NCBI GenBank assembly: GCA_009784565.1
Contig: WRBL01000014.1
Coordinates: 1-42,137 of the forward strand
Origin: Streptosporangiales bacterium
GTDB lineage: Bacteria > Actinomycetota > Actinomycetes > Streptosporangiales > Streptosporangiaceae
Direction of reading: 5' to 3'
Length of the DNA: 42,137 nt
The notes beneath the pieces were generated by a model that saw only the letters and a program-made list of their open reading frames with translations, was not told the origin of the DNA and made no database searches. Position numbers and translations under genes: made by a program. This document shows, in pieces, positions 1 to 7,631 of the stretch. The first letter of the stretch is position 1. Each line of letters begins with the position of its first letter.

Positions 1-2836
1 GGGCGCGATCATCGGCGTCGGCGCGATGGAGTACCCGGCCGAGTACCACGGCGCTTCCCCCGAGACGCTGGCCAGGCTCGCGGTCAGCAAGATCATGACG
101 CTGACGTCGACCTACGACCACCGGATCATCCAGGGCGCCCAGTCCGGCGACTTCCTGAAGACGGTCCACCAGCTGCTGCTGGGCGACGACGGCTTCTACG
201 ACGGGATCTTCGAGAGCCTGCGGATCCCGTACGAGCCGATCCGCTGGATCAAGGACTTCCCGTACGGTCACGAGGACGACGTCACCCGCTCCGCGCGCGT
301 GCAGGAGCTCATCCACGCCTACCGGGTCCGCGGCCACCTCATGGCCGACACGAACCCGCTGGAGACCACCCAGCGCAAGCACCCCGACCTGGACGTCAAC
401 CAGCACGGCCTGACGCTGTGGGACCTGGAGCGCGAGTTCGCCACCGGCGGGTTCGGCGGCAAGCCGCTCATGAAGCTCCGCGACATCCTGGGCGTCCTGC
501 GCGACTCGTACTGCCGCACCATCGGCACCGAGTACATGCACATCCAGGACCCCGAAGAGCGCCGCTGGATCCAGGGATGCGTTGAGGTTCCGCCGTCGCG
601 CGCGACGCACGACGAGCAGATCCGCGTCCTGTCCAAGCTGAATGTGGCCGAGGCCTTCGAGACGTTCCTGCAGACCAAGTACGTCGGCCAGAAGCGGTTC
701 TCGCTGGAGGGCGGCGAGTCCCTGATCCCGCTGCTCGACATCGTGATCAGCGAAGCCGCGGAGAACAACCTCGACGAGGCCATCATCGGCATGGCCCACC
801 GCGGCCGCCTGAACGTGCTGGCCAACATCGTCGGCAAGTCCTACGGGCAGATCTTCAAGGAGTTCGAGGGCAACCTCGATCCCAAGTCCACCCAGGGCTC
901 CGGCGACGTGAAGTACCACCTGGGTGCCCAGGGCACGTTCACCGCCCCGTCCGGCAAGACCATCCCCACCGAGCTGGTCGCCAACCCGAGTCACCTCGAG
1001 TGCGTCAACCCGGTGGCCGAGGGCGTCGCCCGGGCCAAGCAGGACCTCCTGGACAAGAGCGAGGGCGGCTTCACCGTCCTGCCGGTCCTCGTCCACGGTG
1101 ACGCGGCCTTCGCCGGCCAGGGCGTCGTGGCCGAGACGCTGAACCTGTCCCAGCTGCGCGGCTACCGCACCGGCGGCACCGTGCACATCGTGGTCAACAA
1201 CCAGGTCGGCTTCACCACCTCCCCGCAGTACAGCCGCTCCAGCGTGTACGCCACCGACGTGGCCCGGATGATCCAGGCGCCGATCTTCCACGTGAACGGC
1301 GACGACCCCGAGGCGGTCGCCCGGGTCGGCAGGCTGGCCTTCGAGTACCGGGAGACGTTCCGCAAGGACGTCGTGATCGACATGATCTGCTACCGGCGCC
1401 GCGGCCACAATGAGGCGGACAACCCCAGCTTCACCCAGCCGCTGATGTACGACGTGATCGAGGCCCGGCGCAGCACCCGCAAGCTTTACACCGAGGCCCT
1501 GATCGCCCGCGGCGACATCACGATGGAAGAGGCCGAGGCGGCCTTGCGCGACTACCAGCAGCAGCTGGAGCGCGCGTTCACCGAGACCCGCGAGGCGAAC
1601 GAGCAGCCGACCCAGCCGGGCACGGTGGCCGTCCCCGAGCCGGCCGTCGACGGACCGGCCAGCCAGGCCAGCGTGCCCACCGCGATCTCGCAGGAGTCCC
1701 TGAAGCAGATCATCGACACGCAGGTCGAGCTGCCCGAGGGCTTCACCGTCCACCCGCGGCTGAAGCCGCAGCTGGAGCGGCGGGCCGCGAGCGTCGGCGA
1801 CGGCACGATGGACTGGGCGACCGGCGAGCTTCTCGCGTTCGGCTCCCTGCTGACCGACGGGCACCCGGTCCGGCTGGTCGGCCAGGACAGCCGCCGGGGT
1901 ACCTTCGGCCAGCGGCACGCCACGCTCGTCGACCGGCACACCGGCGAGGAGCACTCGCCGCTGAAGACCCTGGACAACGGCCTGAACCGGTTCTTCGTCT
2001 ACGACTCCCTGCTGTCGGAGTTCGCGGCGATGGGCTTCGAGTACGGCTACTCGGTGGCCCGGCCGGAGGCGCTGGTGCTCTGGGAGGCGCAGTTCGGCGA
2101 CTTCATGAACGGCGCCCAGACGATCATCGACGAGTTCATCACCTCTGGTGAGCAGAAGTGGGGCCAGAAGTCCAGCGTCGTGCTGCTCCTGCCCCACGGC
2201 TACGAGGGTCAGGGCCCGGACCACTCCAGCGCCCGGATCGAGCGGTTCCTGTCGCTGTGCGCCCAGGACAACATGACCGTGGCGATGCCCACTACGCCCG
2301 CGAACTACTTCCACCTGCTGCGGTGGCAGGCGCTGGGCGGCCGGGGCAAGCCGATGGTCGTGTTCACGCCGAAGTCGCTGCTGCGCTCCAAGGCCGCCAC
2401 GTCCGCGGCCGAGGACTTCACCAGCGGCACCTTCCAGCCGATGATCGGCGAGCCGAAGGACTTCAACGCCTCGGCGGTCAAGCGGGTCGTTCTGTGCAGC
2501 GGCAAGATCTACTACGACCTTGAGGCGCAGCGGAAGAAGGCGAACAACAACAGCGTCGCCATCGTCCGCACCGAGCAGCTGTACCCGATCCCGGTCGAGG
2601 ACCTGCGGGAAGAGCTGTCGCGCTACCCGTCGGACGCGGAACTGGTCTGGGCGCAGGAAGAGCCGTCCAACCAGGGTGCCTGGCCCCGGATGGCGCTGCG
2701 CCTGCCGGAACTGCTCGGCCGGCCGCTGTCGGTCGTGGCCCTGCCCGCGAGTTCGGCTCCGGCCTACGGCTCGGCGAAGGTCCACGCGGCCACGCACAAG
2801 GAGATCGTGGAGACCGCTATCCCCGCGGAGGCCTAG
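1..2836 (+). CDS. kgd: Multifunctional 2-oxoglutarate metabolism enzyme (E2/E1), 5' truncated by window
   Basis: Thiamine-diphosphate enzyme of the TCA node. The actinobacterial Kgd protein fuses an E2-type succinyltransferase domain to an E1 2-oxoglutarate decarboxylase/dehydrogenase. The frame is open from base 2, before the first ATG at 26, so the gene begins upstream of the window. The first residues are the end of the E2 domain, with the acyltransferase signature DHRIIQG. The E1 part follows with [40 protein letters not shown] and [14 protein letters not shown], all conserved in E1 enzymes. An Ala/Pro/Gln-rich linker lies in the middle ([14 protein letters not shown]). The stop is TAG at 2834. 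A tiny DUF6104 gene follows three bases later and is probably co-transcribed. The family call is secure; whether decarboxylase or dehydrogenase activity dominates cannot be told from this part. Confidence 0.96.
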   Translation, partial: GAIIGVGAMEYPAEYHGASPETLARLAVSKIMTLTSTYDHRIIQGAQSGDFLKTVHQLLLGDDGFYDGIFESLRIPYEPIRWIKDFPYGHEDDVTRSARVQELIHAYRVRGHLMADTNPLETTQRKHPDLDVNQHGLTLWDLEREFATGGFGGKPLMKLRDILGVLRDSYCRTIGTEYMHIQDPEERRWIQGCVEVPPSRATHDEQIRVLSKLNVAEAFETFLQTKYVGQKRFSLEGGESLIPLLDIVISEAAENNLDEAIIGMAHRGRLNVLANIVGKSYGQIFKEFEGNLDPKSTQGSGDVKYHLGAQGTFTAPSGKTIPTELVANPSHLECVNPVAEGVARAKQDLLDKSEGGFTVLPVLVHGDAAFAGQGVVAETLNLSQLRGYRTGGTVHIVVNNQVGFTTSPQYSRSSVYATDVARMIQAPIFHVNGDDPEAVARVGRLAFEYRETFRKDVVIDMICYRRRGHNEADNPSFTQPLMYDVIEARRSTRKLYTEALIARGDITMEEAEAALRDYQQQLERAFTETREANEQPTQPGTVAVPEPAVDGPASQASVPTAISQESLKQIIDTQVELPEGFTVHPRLKPQLERRAASVGDGTMDWATGELLAFGSLLTDGHPVRLVGQDSRRGTFGQRHATLVDRHTGEEHSPLKTLDNGLNRFFVYDSLLSEFAAMGFEYGYSVARPEALVLWEAQFGDFMNGAQTIIDEFITSGEQKWGQKSSVVLLLPHGYEGQGPDHSSARIERFLSLCAQDNMTVAMPTTPANYFHLLRWQALGGRGKPMVVFTPKSLLRSKAATSAAEDFTSGTFQPMIGEPKDFNASAVKRVVLCSGKIYYDLEAQRKKANNNSVAIVRTEQLYPIPVEDLREELSRYPSDAELVWAQEEPSNQGAWPRMALRLPELLGRPLSVVALPASSAPAYGSAKVHAATHKEIVETAIPAEA

Positions 2837-2839
2837 GGC

Positions 2840-3019
2840 ATGTACTTCACCGACGCCGGCATCGAGGAACTCGAGGAGCGTCGCGGGGACGAGGAGGTCA
2901 GCATGGGCTGGCTGGCCTCCCGCCTGCGCGATTTCGTCGACCTCAACCCGGAATTCGAGACTCCGGTGGACCGGCTCGCGAAGTGGCTCGCCCGCCTCGA
3001 CTCCGATGACGACGATTAA
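2840..3019 (+). CDS. DUF6104 family small acidic protein
   Basis: A 59-residue ORF below the length cut-off of the ORF track. It starts at ATG 2840, three bases after the kgd stop, so it is probably translated by coupling from the kgd message; no separate Shine-Dalgarno is obvious. It begins MYFTDAGIEELEERRGDEEV, contains WLASRLRDFVDLNPEFE, and ends in an acidic DSDDDD tail. I recognise the pattern from the actinobacterial DUF6104 family, whose function is unknown to me. It is strongly charged, with no membrane segment or cysteine. The position after kgd hints at a link to that enzyme, but this is inference only. Confidence 0.85.
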   Translation: MYFTDAGIEELEERRGDEEVSMGWLASRLRDFVDLNPEFETPVDRLAKWLARLDSDDDD

Positions 3020-3145
3020 CCACAACCGCATATAGCCGAACGGATCGGGCCGCCTCGATCGCACCACCCCTTCTCTCCCGGGAAGCGGAACGCGACGAGT
3101 GCGGCCCGTCCGCGTATCCGCGGCCCTCTCCTCTCCCGGGGAACG

Positions 3146-3155
3146 CGATATATCG
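3146..3155. promoter_or_regulatory. CGATATATCG palindrome before padR (candidate PadR operator)
   Basis: A perfect 10-bp palindrome, CGATATATCG, lies 38 bp upstream of the padR start in an otherwise GC-rich spacer. PadR regulators commonly bind AT-centred dyads and repress their own gene, so this is a good autoregulatory operator candidate. A TAGCGT hexamer just downstream could be the -10 box. Two imperfect copies of a CTCTCCCGGG-containing block also occur in the spacer (about 3073 and 3131). Function is inferred from position and symmetry. Confidence 0.5.
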
Positions 3156-3193
3156 TGCTAGCGTAGGACTGAGAAGCAGGAGAGGAGTCTCGC

Positions 3194-4045
3194 ATGAGCC
3201 CGGTTTTCCGACACGGACGGCTCCGCCTGTACCTGCTTCGCCTGCTGGACGAGGAGCCCCGGCACGGCTACGAGGTTATCCGGCTGCTGCGCGACCGGTT
3301 CATGGGGATCTACGCCCCGTCTCCCGGGACGATCTACCCGCGCCTGGCCCGGCTCGAAGAAGAGGGCCTGGTCACCCACGACGAGGCGGACGGCCGCAAG
3401 GTCTACCGGATCACCGAGGCCGGCCGCGAGGAACTGCGCAGGCGCGGCAGCGAACTCGACGAGCTCGAGGCGGAGCTGGCGGCGTCCGTCAACGACATCG
3501 TCCGCGAGGTCCGGGAAGACGTCCGGGACACGGTACGGAGCCTGCGCGAGGGACTGACCCGGGCCGCGCGCGACCAGGACCGCCAGCCCCGGGATCAGGC
3601 CAGGGAAGAGGCCCGCGATCAGGCCCGGGCCACCCGCGACCAGGCCATGCGCCACGCGCAGCGCATCCGGGAAGAGGCGGCGCACCTGCGGGACGAGGCG
3701 GTTAACTGGCTCGGCCGGGAATGGGGCGACCGGGAAAGCCGCGATAACTGCGGGGACCCCCGCGATATGGCGGCTTTCCAGGACCTGGAAAGCCTGGCCC
3801 GGGATTTCGCCGCCGATATAAGAAAGGTCGCCTGGGAATCGGAGGCCCTCGGCGGCGACGTTCTCAATTCGCTGCGCGGAATTCTCCAGGACACGCTCGA
3901 CCGCATCAAGACCGAGGTATTTACACCGCCGCCCGGCCCTTCTTCAAAGGAGACCGGGGAAAAGGACGATACGTCAGGTCCGCACGGCGGGAATGACGGC
4001 CAGGGCGGGCGTTCCGGCGGAGCGGACGCGGCCGGCGGGGCATGA
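3194..4045 (+). CDS. PadR family transcriptional regulator with long coiled-coil tail
   Basis: DNA-binding repressor-type protein of 283 residues. The first ~85 residues form a PadR winged helix: LYLLRLLDEEPRHGYEVIR, then PSPGTIYPRLARLEEEGLV and the wing DGRKVYRITEAGREELRRR. The remaining ~200 residues are highly charged and helical, with repeated RDQAR-type units around residues 125-155 (QARDQARATRDQAMRHAQ), and end in a Gly/Asp-rich tail. Most PadR proteins have a much shorter C-terminal dimerisation helix. The start at ATG 3194 is preceded by a good Shine-Dalgarno (AGGAGAGGAG). A palindrome before the gene suggests autoregulation. The effector and targets are unknown; PadR members elsewhere sense phenolics, drugs or envelope stress. 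Confidence 0.88.
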   Translation: MSPVFRHGRLRLYLLRLLDEEPRHGYEVIRLLRDRFMGIYAPSPGTIYPRLARLEEEGLVTHDEADGRKVYRITEAGREELRRRGSELDELEAELAASVNDIVREVREDVRDTVRSLREGLTRAARDQDRQPRDQAREEARDQARATRDQAMRHAQRIREEAAHLRDEAVNWLGREWGDRESRDNCGDPRDMAAFQDLESLARDFAADIRKVAWESEALGGDVLNSLRGILQDTLDRIKTEVFTPPPGPSSKETGEKDDTSGPHGGNDGQGGRSGGADAAGGA

Positions 4046-4048
4046 CAG

Positions 4049-4087
4049 GGGGCGCCCGGGCGATCCATGTGTTCGCCCGGGCGCCCC
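4049..4087. terminator. Bidirectional hairpin terminator between padR and MDR gene
   Basis: A perfect 15-bp inverted repeat (left arm GGGGCGCCCGGGCGA, right arm its exact complement) with a 9-nt loop. It starts four bases after the padR stop and lies between two convergent genes. No long T-run follows, as is usual in high-GC actinobacteria. Confidence 0.85.
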
Positions 4088-4121
4088 GGAAATCACAGCG
4101 CCAGCGGCGCCTAAGGAAAGA

Positions 4122-5090
4122 TCAGGGCTTGAATACGATCTTGCCGTTGTGGGTGCCGTCGATCATGGCGCCAAAGCCCTCGGCGGCCTGCGACAGCGGG
4201 AGAACCCGGTCAATCAGGGGGCGGGTGCCGGTCTGCTCGCAGAAGCGGATCAGGCGGCCCAGCTGGTCGCGGGTGCCCATCGTGGAGCCCACGACAGAGA
4301 GCTGGGTGAAGAACACCCGGTTCAGCTCAGCGGACGGCGTCTGGCCGCTCGTCGCCCCGCAGGTCACGATGCGGCCGCCGGGGCGCAGAGACTTCAGCGA
4401 GTGGCTCCAGGTGGCCTGGCCCACCGAATCCATCACCACGTCAACCCGCTCCGGAAGCCGGGCCCCGCTCTCGAAGGCCTGGTCCGCGCCGATCTTCAGG
4501 GCCGCGGCCCGCTTCTCCTCCGACCGGCTGGTCGCCCACATGCGGTAGCCCGCGGCCCGGCCGAGCAGGATCAGGGCAGTGGCCACGCCCCCGCCGGCCC
4601 CCTGGACCAGGATCGTCGACCCGGGCTGGGCCCCGGACTTGTCGAACAGCATCCGGTAGGCGGTCAGGTACGCGGTCGGCAGGCAGGCCGCCTCCTCGAA
4701 GGAGAGCGCGGCCGGCTTGGGCACCAGGTTGCGGCGGGGAACGGCGACCTTCTCAGCGAACGTTCCGGGGTACCGCTCCGACAGCAGGGACCGCTTCGGG
4801 TCCAGCGTCTCGTCCCCGTTGCCCGCCTCCGGGTCCCCGATCACCCCGTGGATGACGACGTCGTTGCCGTCGGAGTCGACGCCCGCGGCGTCGCAGCCGA
4901 GGATCATCGGCAGGCGGTCTGACGGCAGGCCCACCCCGCGCAGGGACCACACGTCATGGTGGTTGAGGGCGGTGGCCTTGACGGTGACGACGTCCCACCC
5001 GTCAGCGGGCTTGGGGTCGGGCCGCTCCCCCGTTTCCAGGGCGCTCAGCGGGTTCTCGGCATCGATACGCGCGGCGGTGACAGCAAACAT
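4122..5090 (-). CDS. Zinc-independent MDR oxidoreductase (quinone oxidoreductase-like)
   Basis: Medium-chain dehydrogenase/reductase of 322 residues, probably using NADPH to reduce a quinone, enone or related carbonyl. The N-terminal GroES-like fold includes VKATALNHHDVWSLRGVG and PMILGCDAAGVD. The Rossmann part has the nucleotide-binding VQGAGGGVATALILLG and then WATSRSEEKRAAALKIGA. The C-terminus (PLSQAAEGFGAMIDGTHNGKIVF) is typical. I see no structural-zinc cysteine cluster. The ORF track starts 47 codons upstream, but homologous sequence begins at MFAVTAARI, so I use ATG 5090. It is monocistronic, faces padR tail to tail, and has a conspicuous dyad about 65 bp upstream. Substrate unknown. 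Confidence 0.88.
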   Translation of the reverse strand: MFAVTAARIDAENPLSALETGERPDPKPADGWDVVTVKATALNHHDVWSLRGVGLPSDRLPMILGCDAAGVDSDGNDVVIHGVIGDPEAGNGDETLDPKRSLLSERYPGTFAEKVAVPRRNLVPKPAALSFEEAACLPTAYLTAYRMLFDKSGAQPGSTILVQGAGGGVATALILLGRAAGYRMWATSRSEEKRAAALKIGADQAFESGARLPERVDVVMDSVGQATWSHSLKSLRPGGRIVTCGATSGQTPSAELNRVFFTQLSVVGSTMGTRDQLGRLIRFCEQTGTRPLIDRVLPLSQAAEGFGAMIDGTHNGKIVFKP

Positions 5091-5154
5091 GGTGACGACA
5101 TTACGGCAGGCACCGCGCAAGCGGGAGAACCGGGACCGTCTCGAGGGATACGTG

Positions 5155-5210
5155 GGGGGTGAATGTGACGTCCACCCCTTCTCCCCGAACTGGACGACTC
5201 GTTCACCCCC
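5155..5210. promoter_or_regulatory. Nested inverted repeat upstream of the MDR gene
   Basis: Two nested perfect inverted repeats share one centre: GGGGGTGAA (5155-5163) with TTCACCCCC (5202-5210), and CGTCCA (5169-5174) with TGGACG (5191-5196). The spacers between outer and inner arms are 5 bp on both sides, so the whole forms a roughly 20-bp-arm imperfect dyad around a 16-nt loop. A third CGTCCA occurs at 5231. Its edge is about 65 bp before the MDR start, a plausible position for an operator cluster or mRNA leader structure. The binding protein is unknown. Confidence 0.45.
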
Positions 5211-5244
5211 ATAGACGGGGAACGACGTCACGTCCAGTCCCCTG

Positions 5245-5276
5245 GCGATCGGGGCAGCGGGCGATCGGGGCAGCGG
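5245..5276. repeat. 16-bp tandem direct repeat (two copies)
   Basis: The unit GCGATCGGGGCAGCGG occurs twice back to back without mismatch, in the spacer between the divergent MDR leader and the malic enzyme terminator. It may be a replication-slippage duplication; no function is evident. Confidence 0.8.
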
Positions 5277-5289
5277 GCGGAAACGCGAG

Positions 5290-5322
5290 CGGCGGCGCCT
5301 CCCGGGCCGGGAGACGCCGCCG
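5290..5322 (-). terminator. Hairpin terminator of the malic enzyme gene
   Basis: Inverted repeat with 16-nt arms (CGGCGGCGCCTCCCGG and its complement with one mismatch that becomes a G-U pair in minus-strand RNA), almost no spacer, 21 bp beyond the malic enzyme stop. Confidence 0.75.
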
Positions 5323-5343
5323 TAAGCCGGTACGAACGGGAAA

Positions 5344-6546
5344 CTAGCGCCTCGCGACGCCGTCGGCGCGGGCCGCCTCGGCGACCGCCGCCGCGACGGC
5401 CGGGGCCACGCGGGCGTCGAACTGGCTCGGGATGATGTAGTCGGCCGACAGGTCGTCGCCGACCAGGCCGGCGATCGCGTCCGCGGCAGCCAGCTTCATG
5501 TTCTCGGTGACCGTGCGGGCCCGCACGTCCAGCGCGGCCCGGAACACGCCCGGGAACGCCAGCGAGTTGTTGATCTGGTTCGGGAAGTCGCTGCGGCCGG
5601 TCGCCACGACGGCGGCGTGCCTGCGCGCGATCTCCGGGTGGATCTCCGGGTCCGGGTTGGACAGGCAGAACGTGATCGCGCCGTCGGCCATCGACTCGAT
5701 GGCGGACTCGGCGATGGTGGCGCCGGACAGGCCGATGAACACGTCCGCGCCGTTGAGGGCCGACTCGGTGGAGCCGCTCAGCCCCGCCTTGTTGGTCACC
5801 TCGGCCAGGGCCGTCTTCACCTTGCCCATTCCGTCGCGGCCCGCGTAGAGCAGGCCCTTGCTGTCCGCCACCGCGATGTCGCCGACGCCGGCGTCCAGCA
5901 GGAGCCTGGTCACCGCGACCCCGGAGGCCCCGGCCCCGGCCACGACGACGCGGAGGTCGCCCAGGCCCTTGCCGGTCGCCCGGGCGGCGCCGCGCAGGGC
6001 GGCCAGGGTGACGATGGCGGTGCCGTGCTGGTCATCGTGGAAGACCGGGATGTCGAGCATCTCGCGCAGCCGGTCCTCGATCTCGAAGCAGCGCGGGGCG
6101 GAGATGTCCTCCAGGTTGATGCCGCCGAAGCTCGGGGCCAGGGCCGCGACCGTGCGCACCACGTCGTCGACCGCGGTGCAGTCGAGGCAGATCGGCACGG
6201 CGTTGATGCCGGCGAAGCGGTTGAACAGCAGCGCCTTGCCCTCCATGACGGGCATGGCCGCGCCGGGGCCGATGTCCCCGAGGCCGAGGACGGCGGTGCC
6301 GTCGCTCACGACCGCGACGGTGTTGCCCGCCCACGTGTACTCGCTGACGAGGTGCGGTTCCTCGGCGATGGCGCTGCAGACCTTGGCCACGCCGGGCGTG
6401 TAGGCCATGGCCAGGGCCGCGTGGTCGGCCACCTCGACGGTGGGCGGAGTGTGAATCTTGCCGCCGCGGTGCATCGCGAAGATCGGGTCGGCGTCACGGG
6501 AATGGGCGGTGGTGCTAGGAACAGAAGCCGTCGGCTCAGCAGTCAC
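5344..6546 (-). CDS. NAD(P)-dependent malic enzyme
   Basis: Oxidative decarboxylation of L-malate to pyruvate and CO2, linking the TCA cycle to pyruvate. The 400-residue protein is the short bacterial form. Recognisable blocks: [11 protein letters not shown] near residue 50, [33 protein letters not shown], the metal/substrate block [33 protein letters not shown], the cofactor loop [12 protein letters not shown], and [11 protein letters not shown] 20-residue polar N-terminus precedes the fold. The start at ATG 6546 matches the family. I cannot assign NAD versus NADP. It shares a 249-bp divergent spacer with the CGNR gene and ends at a clear hairpin. In S. coelicolor a malic enzyme gene sits in the same neighbourhood near kgd. 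Confidence 0.95.
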   Translation of the reverse strand: MTAEPTASVPSTTAHSRDADPIFAMHRGGKIHTPPTVEVADHAALAMAYTPGVAKVCSAIAEEPHLVSEYTWAGNTVAVVSDGTAVLGLGDIGPGAAMPVMEGKALLFNRFAGINAVPICLDCTAVDDVVRTVAALAPSFGGINLEDISAPRCFEIEDRLREMLDIPVFHDDQHGTAIVTLAALRGAARATGKGLGDLRVVVAGAGASGVAVTRLLLDAGVGDIAVADSKGLLYAGRDGMGKVKTALAEVTNKAGLSGSTESALNGADVFIGLSGATIAESAIESMADGAITFCLSNPDPEIHPEIARRHAAVVATGRSDFPNQINNSLAFPGVFRAALDVRARTVTENMKLAAADAIAGLVGDDLSADYIIPSQFDARVAPAVAAAVAEAARADGVARR

Positions 6547-6795
6547 GGTGTAACCCCCAGGAACGAAGGTGAGGTGCGAAGTAACCTGGCGCCGGATGCA
6601 GCACAGAGAGAGGATCGCGGGGTAAAACTGGGCCCTCGGGGCTGGACCGTCAGATTGGTCCTAGCGCGCTGAACGTCCGGGTACGGGGGTTGCCCGCCGC
6701 TCCAGTATGCCACACCGCGGCCGGTACTCGCGGCTCTACCAGCCAGTTATGTAGCATGCAGCCGACCGTCACGCCAGCAGCCAGGGGACTCGCGA

Positions 6796-7311
6796 GTGGA
6801 TCTTTCTTCGTACGCCGAGCTCGCCGTACGGCTCGTGAACACCGACGGCCTCGGCCACGACGACGGCGACCAGCTCGGCTCGCTCGACAGCCTGCGCGCG
6901 CTGCTGGCCGACCGCGAGCACCTGAGCCGCGGCATCACCCGCGACGACCTGGAGATCCTGCGCCAGCTGCGGGACGACTTCCGCGCGGTCTTCTCCGCCT
7001 GCGCCGAGGGAGACGGGGCCCGGGCCGCCGAACGGCTGAACGGGCTCCTCATGCAGTACCCGGTCCACCCTCAGCTGTCCGGGCACGACGGCCAGCCCTG
7101 GCACGTGCATTACACGGAGAGCGGGTCGATGTCGGCCAAGTACGCGGCGGGCGCCGCGATGGGGCTGGCGGTGCGGATCACCAGTCTCGGCACCGGCCGG
7201 TTCGGCGTCTGCCGGGCGGCCCCGTGCCAGGGGGCCTACATCGACACCTCCGCCCGGGGCGGCCGGCGGTACTGCTCCGCCCGCTGCGAAGCCCGGGCTT
7301 CGAGTTCGTGA
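6796..7311 (+). CDS. CGNR/ABATE-type zinc-finger protein, short C-terminus
   Basis: Putative DNA-binding protein of 171 residues. The helical N-terminal ABATE-like domain (YAELAVRLVNTDG to about residue 90) is followed by QLSGHDGQPWHVHY, AAGAAMGLAVRIT and a C-terminal zinc-binding segment with CRAAPCQGAYIDTSARG and RRYCSARCEAR. Streptomyces relatives, as I recall them, continue after the last cysteine with a basic RANVAAYRARK-like helix. Here the protein stops at RASSS, roughly 12-15 residues earlier, so the basic end is missing. The start is GTG 6796, preceded by AGGGGAC. Targets unknown. The stop codon lies inside a CRP-like dyad. Confidence 0.85.
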   Translation: MDLSSYAELAVRLVNTDGLGHDDGDQLGSLDSLRALLADREHLSRGITRDDLEILRQLRDDFRAVFSACAEGDGARAAERLNGLLMQYPVHPQLSGHDGQPWHVHYTESGSMSAKYAAGAAMGLAVRITSLGTGRFGVCRAAPCQGAYIDTSARGGRRYCSARCEARASSS

Positions 7312-7322
7312 TTTCTTTCACA
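7307..7322. promoter_or_regulatory. CRP-like dyad CGTGA-N6-TCACA upstream of the permease
   Basis: CGTGATTTCTTTCACA matches the CRP/Rv3676 consensus TGTGA-N6-TCACA at nine of ten specified positions. It overlaps the CGNR stop codon and lies ~310 bp before the permease ATG, at the upstream edge of a relatively AT-rich spacer where a promoter is expected. The same half-sites occur before whiB1. Confidence 0.5.
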
Positions 7323-7631
7323 ACCTCGGACAAATGATTTTACCCAGGGCCGGACGCCGGTAAGCGCCTGCGCTGAAATCTTCTCGAAATTCCGGGCAAT
7401 GAACACGACACGCCTCTCCGGAGTAATCATTCCACCACCGACGTGGGTACATACAGGCGTGCTGCGTTATGAAACCGAATCCGAATGATGACTTCTCACA
7501 GCAGATGATCGTCTCTACGATGTTCTCACTCTGCATAAATGAGACGCTCATCCGCTTGCGGTCCGCCGCGGGCACGGGTGGCATCGCCCCACCGGGGTTC
7601 GATAGAGGAAACGAGAAGAGAGCTATCGACC
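7323..7631. other. 309-bp intergenic region before the permease
   Basis: No credible gene: the short minus-strand ORFs here lack family features. The stretch is visibly less GC-rich than its surroundings. It holds two small perfect dyads, ATCGT-CTCT-ACGAT (about 7509) and ATGAG-ACG-CTCAT (about 7539). I do not recognise a riboswitch. It probably carries the permease promoter and a long leader. Confidence 0.5.

Noticed and set aside
3993-4922. 309-aa plus-strand ORF over the MDR gene
   Set aside because: Antisense to well-conserved MDR motifs and reads through a strong terminator.
6679-6684. GGGTAC as a SigB-type -10 before the CGNR gene
   Set aside because: No GNNT element 14-16 bases upstream, so the two-part consensus is not met.
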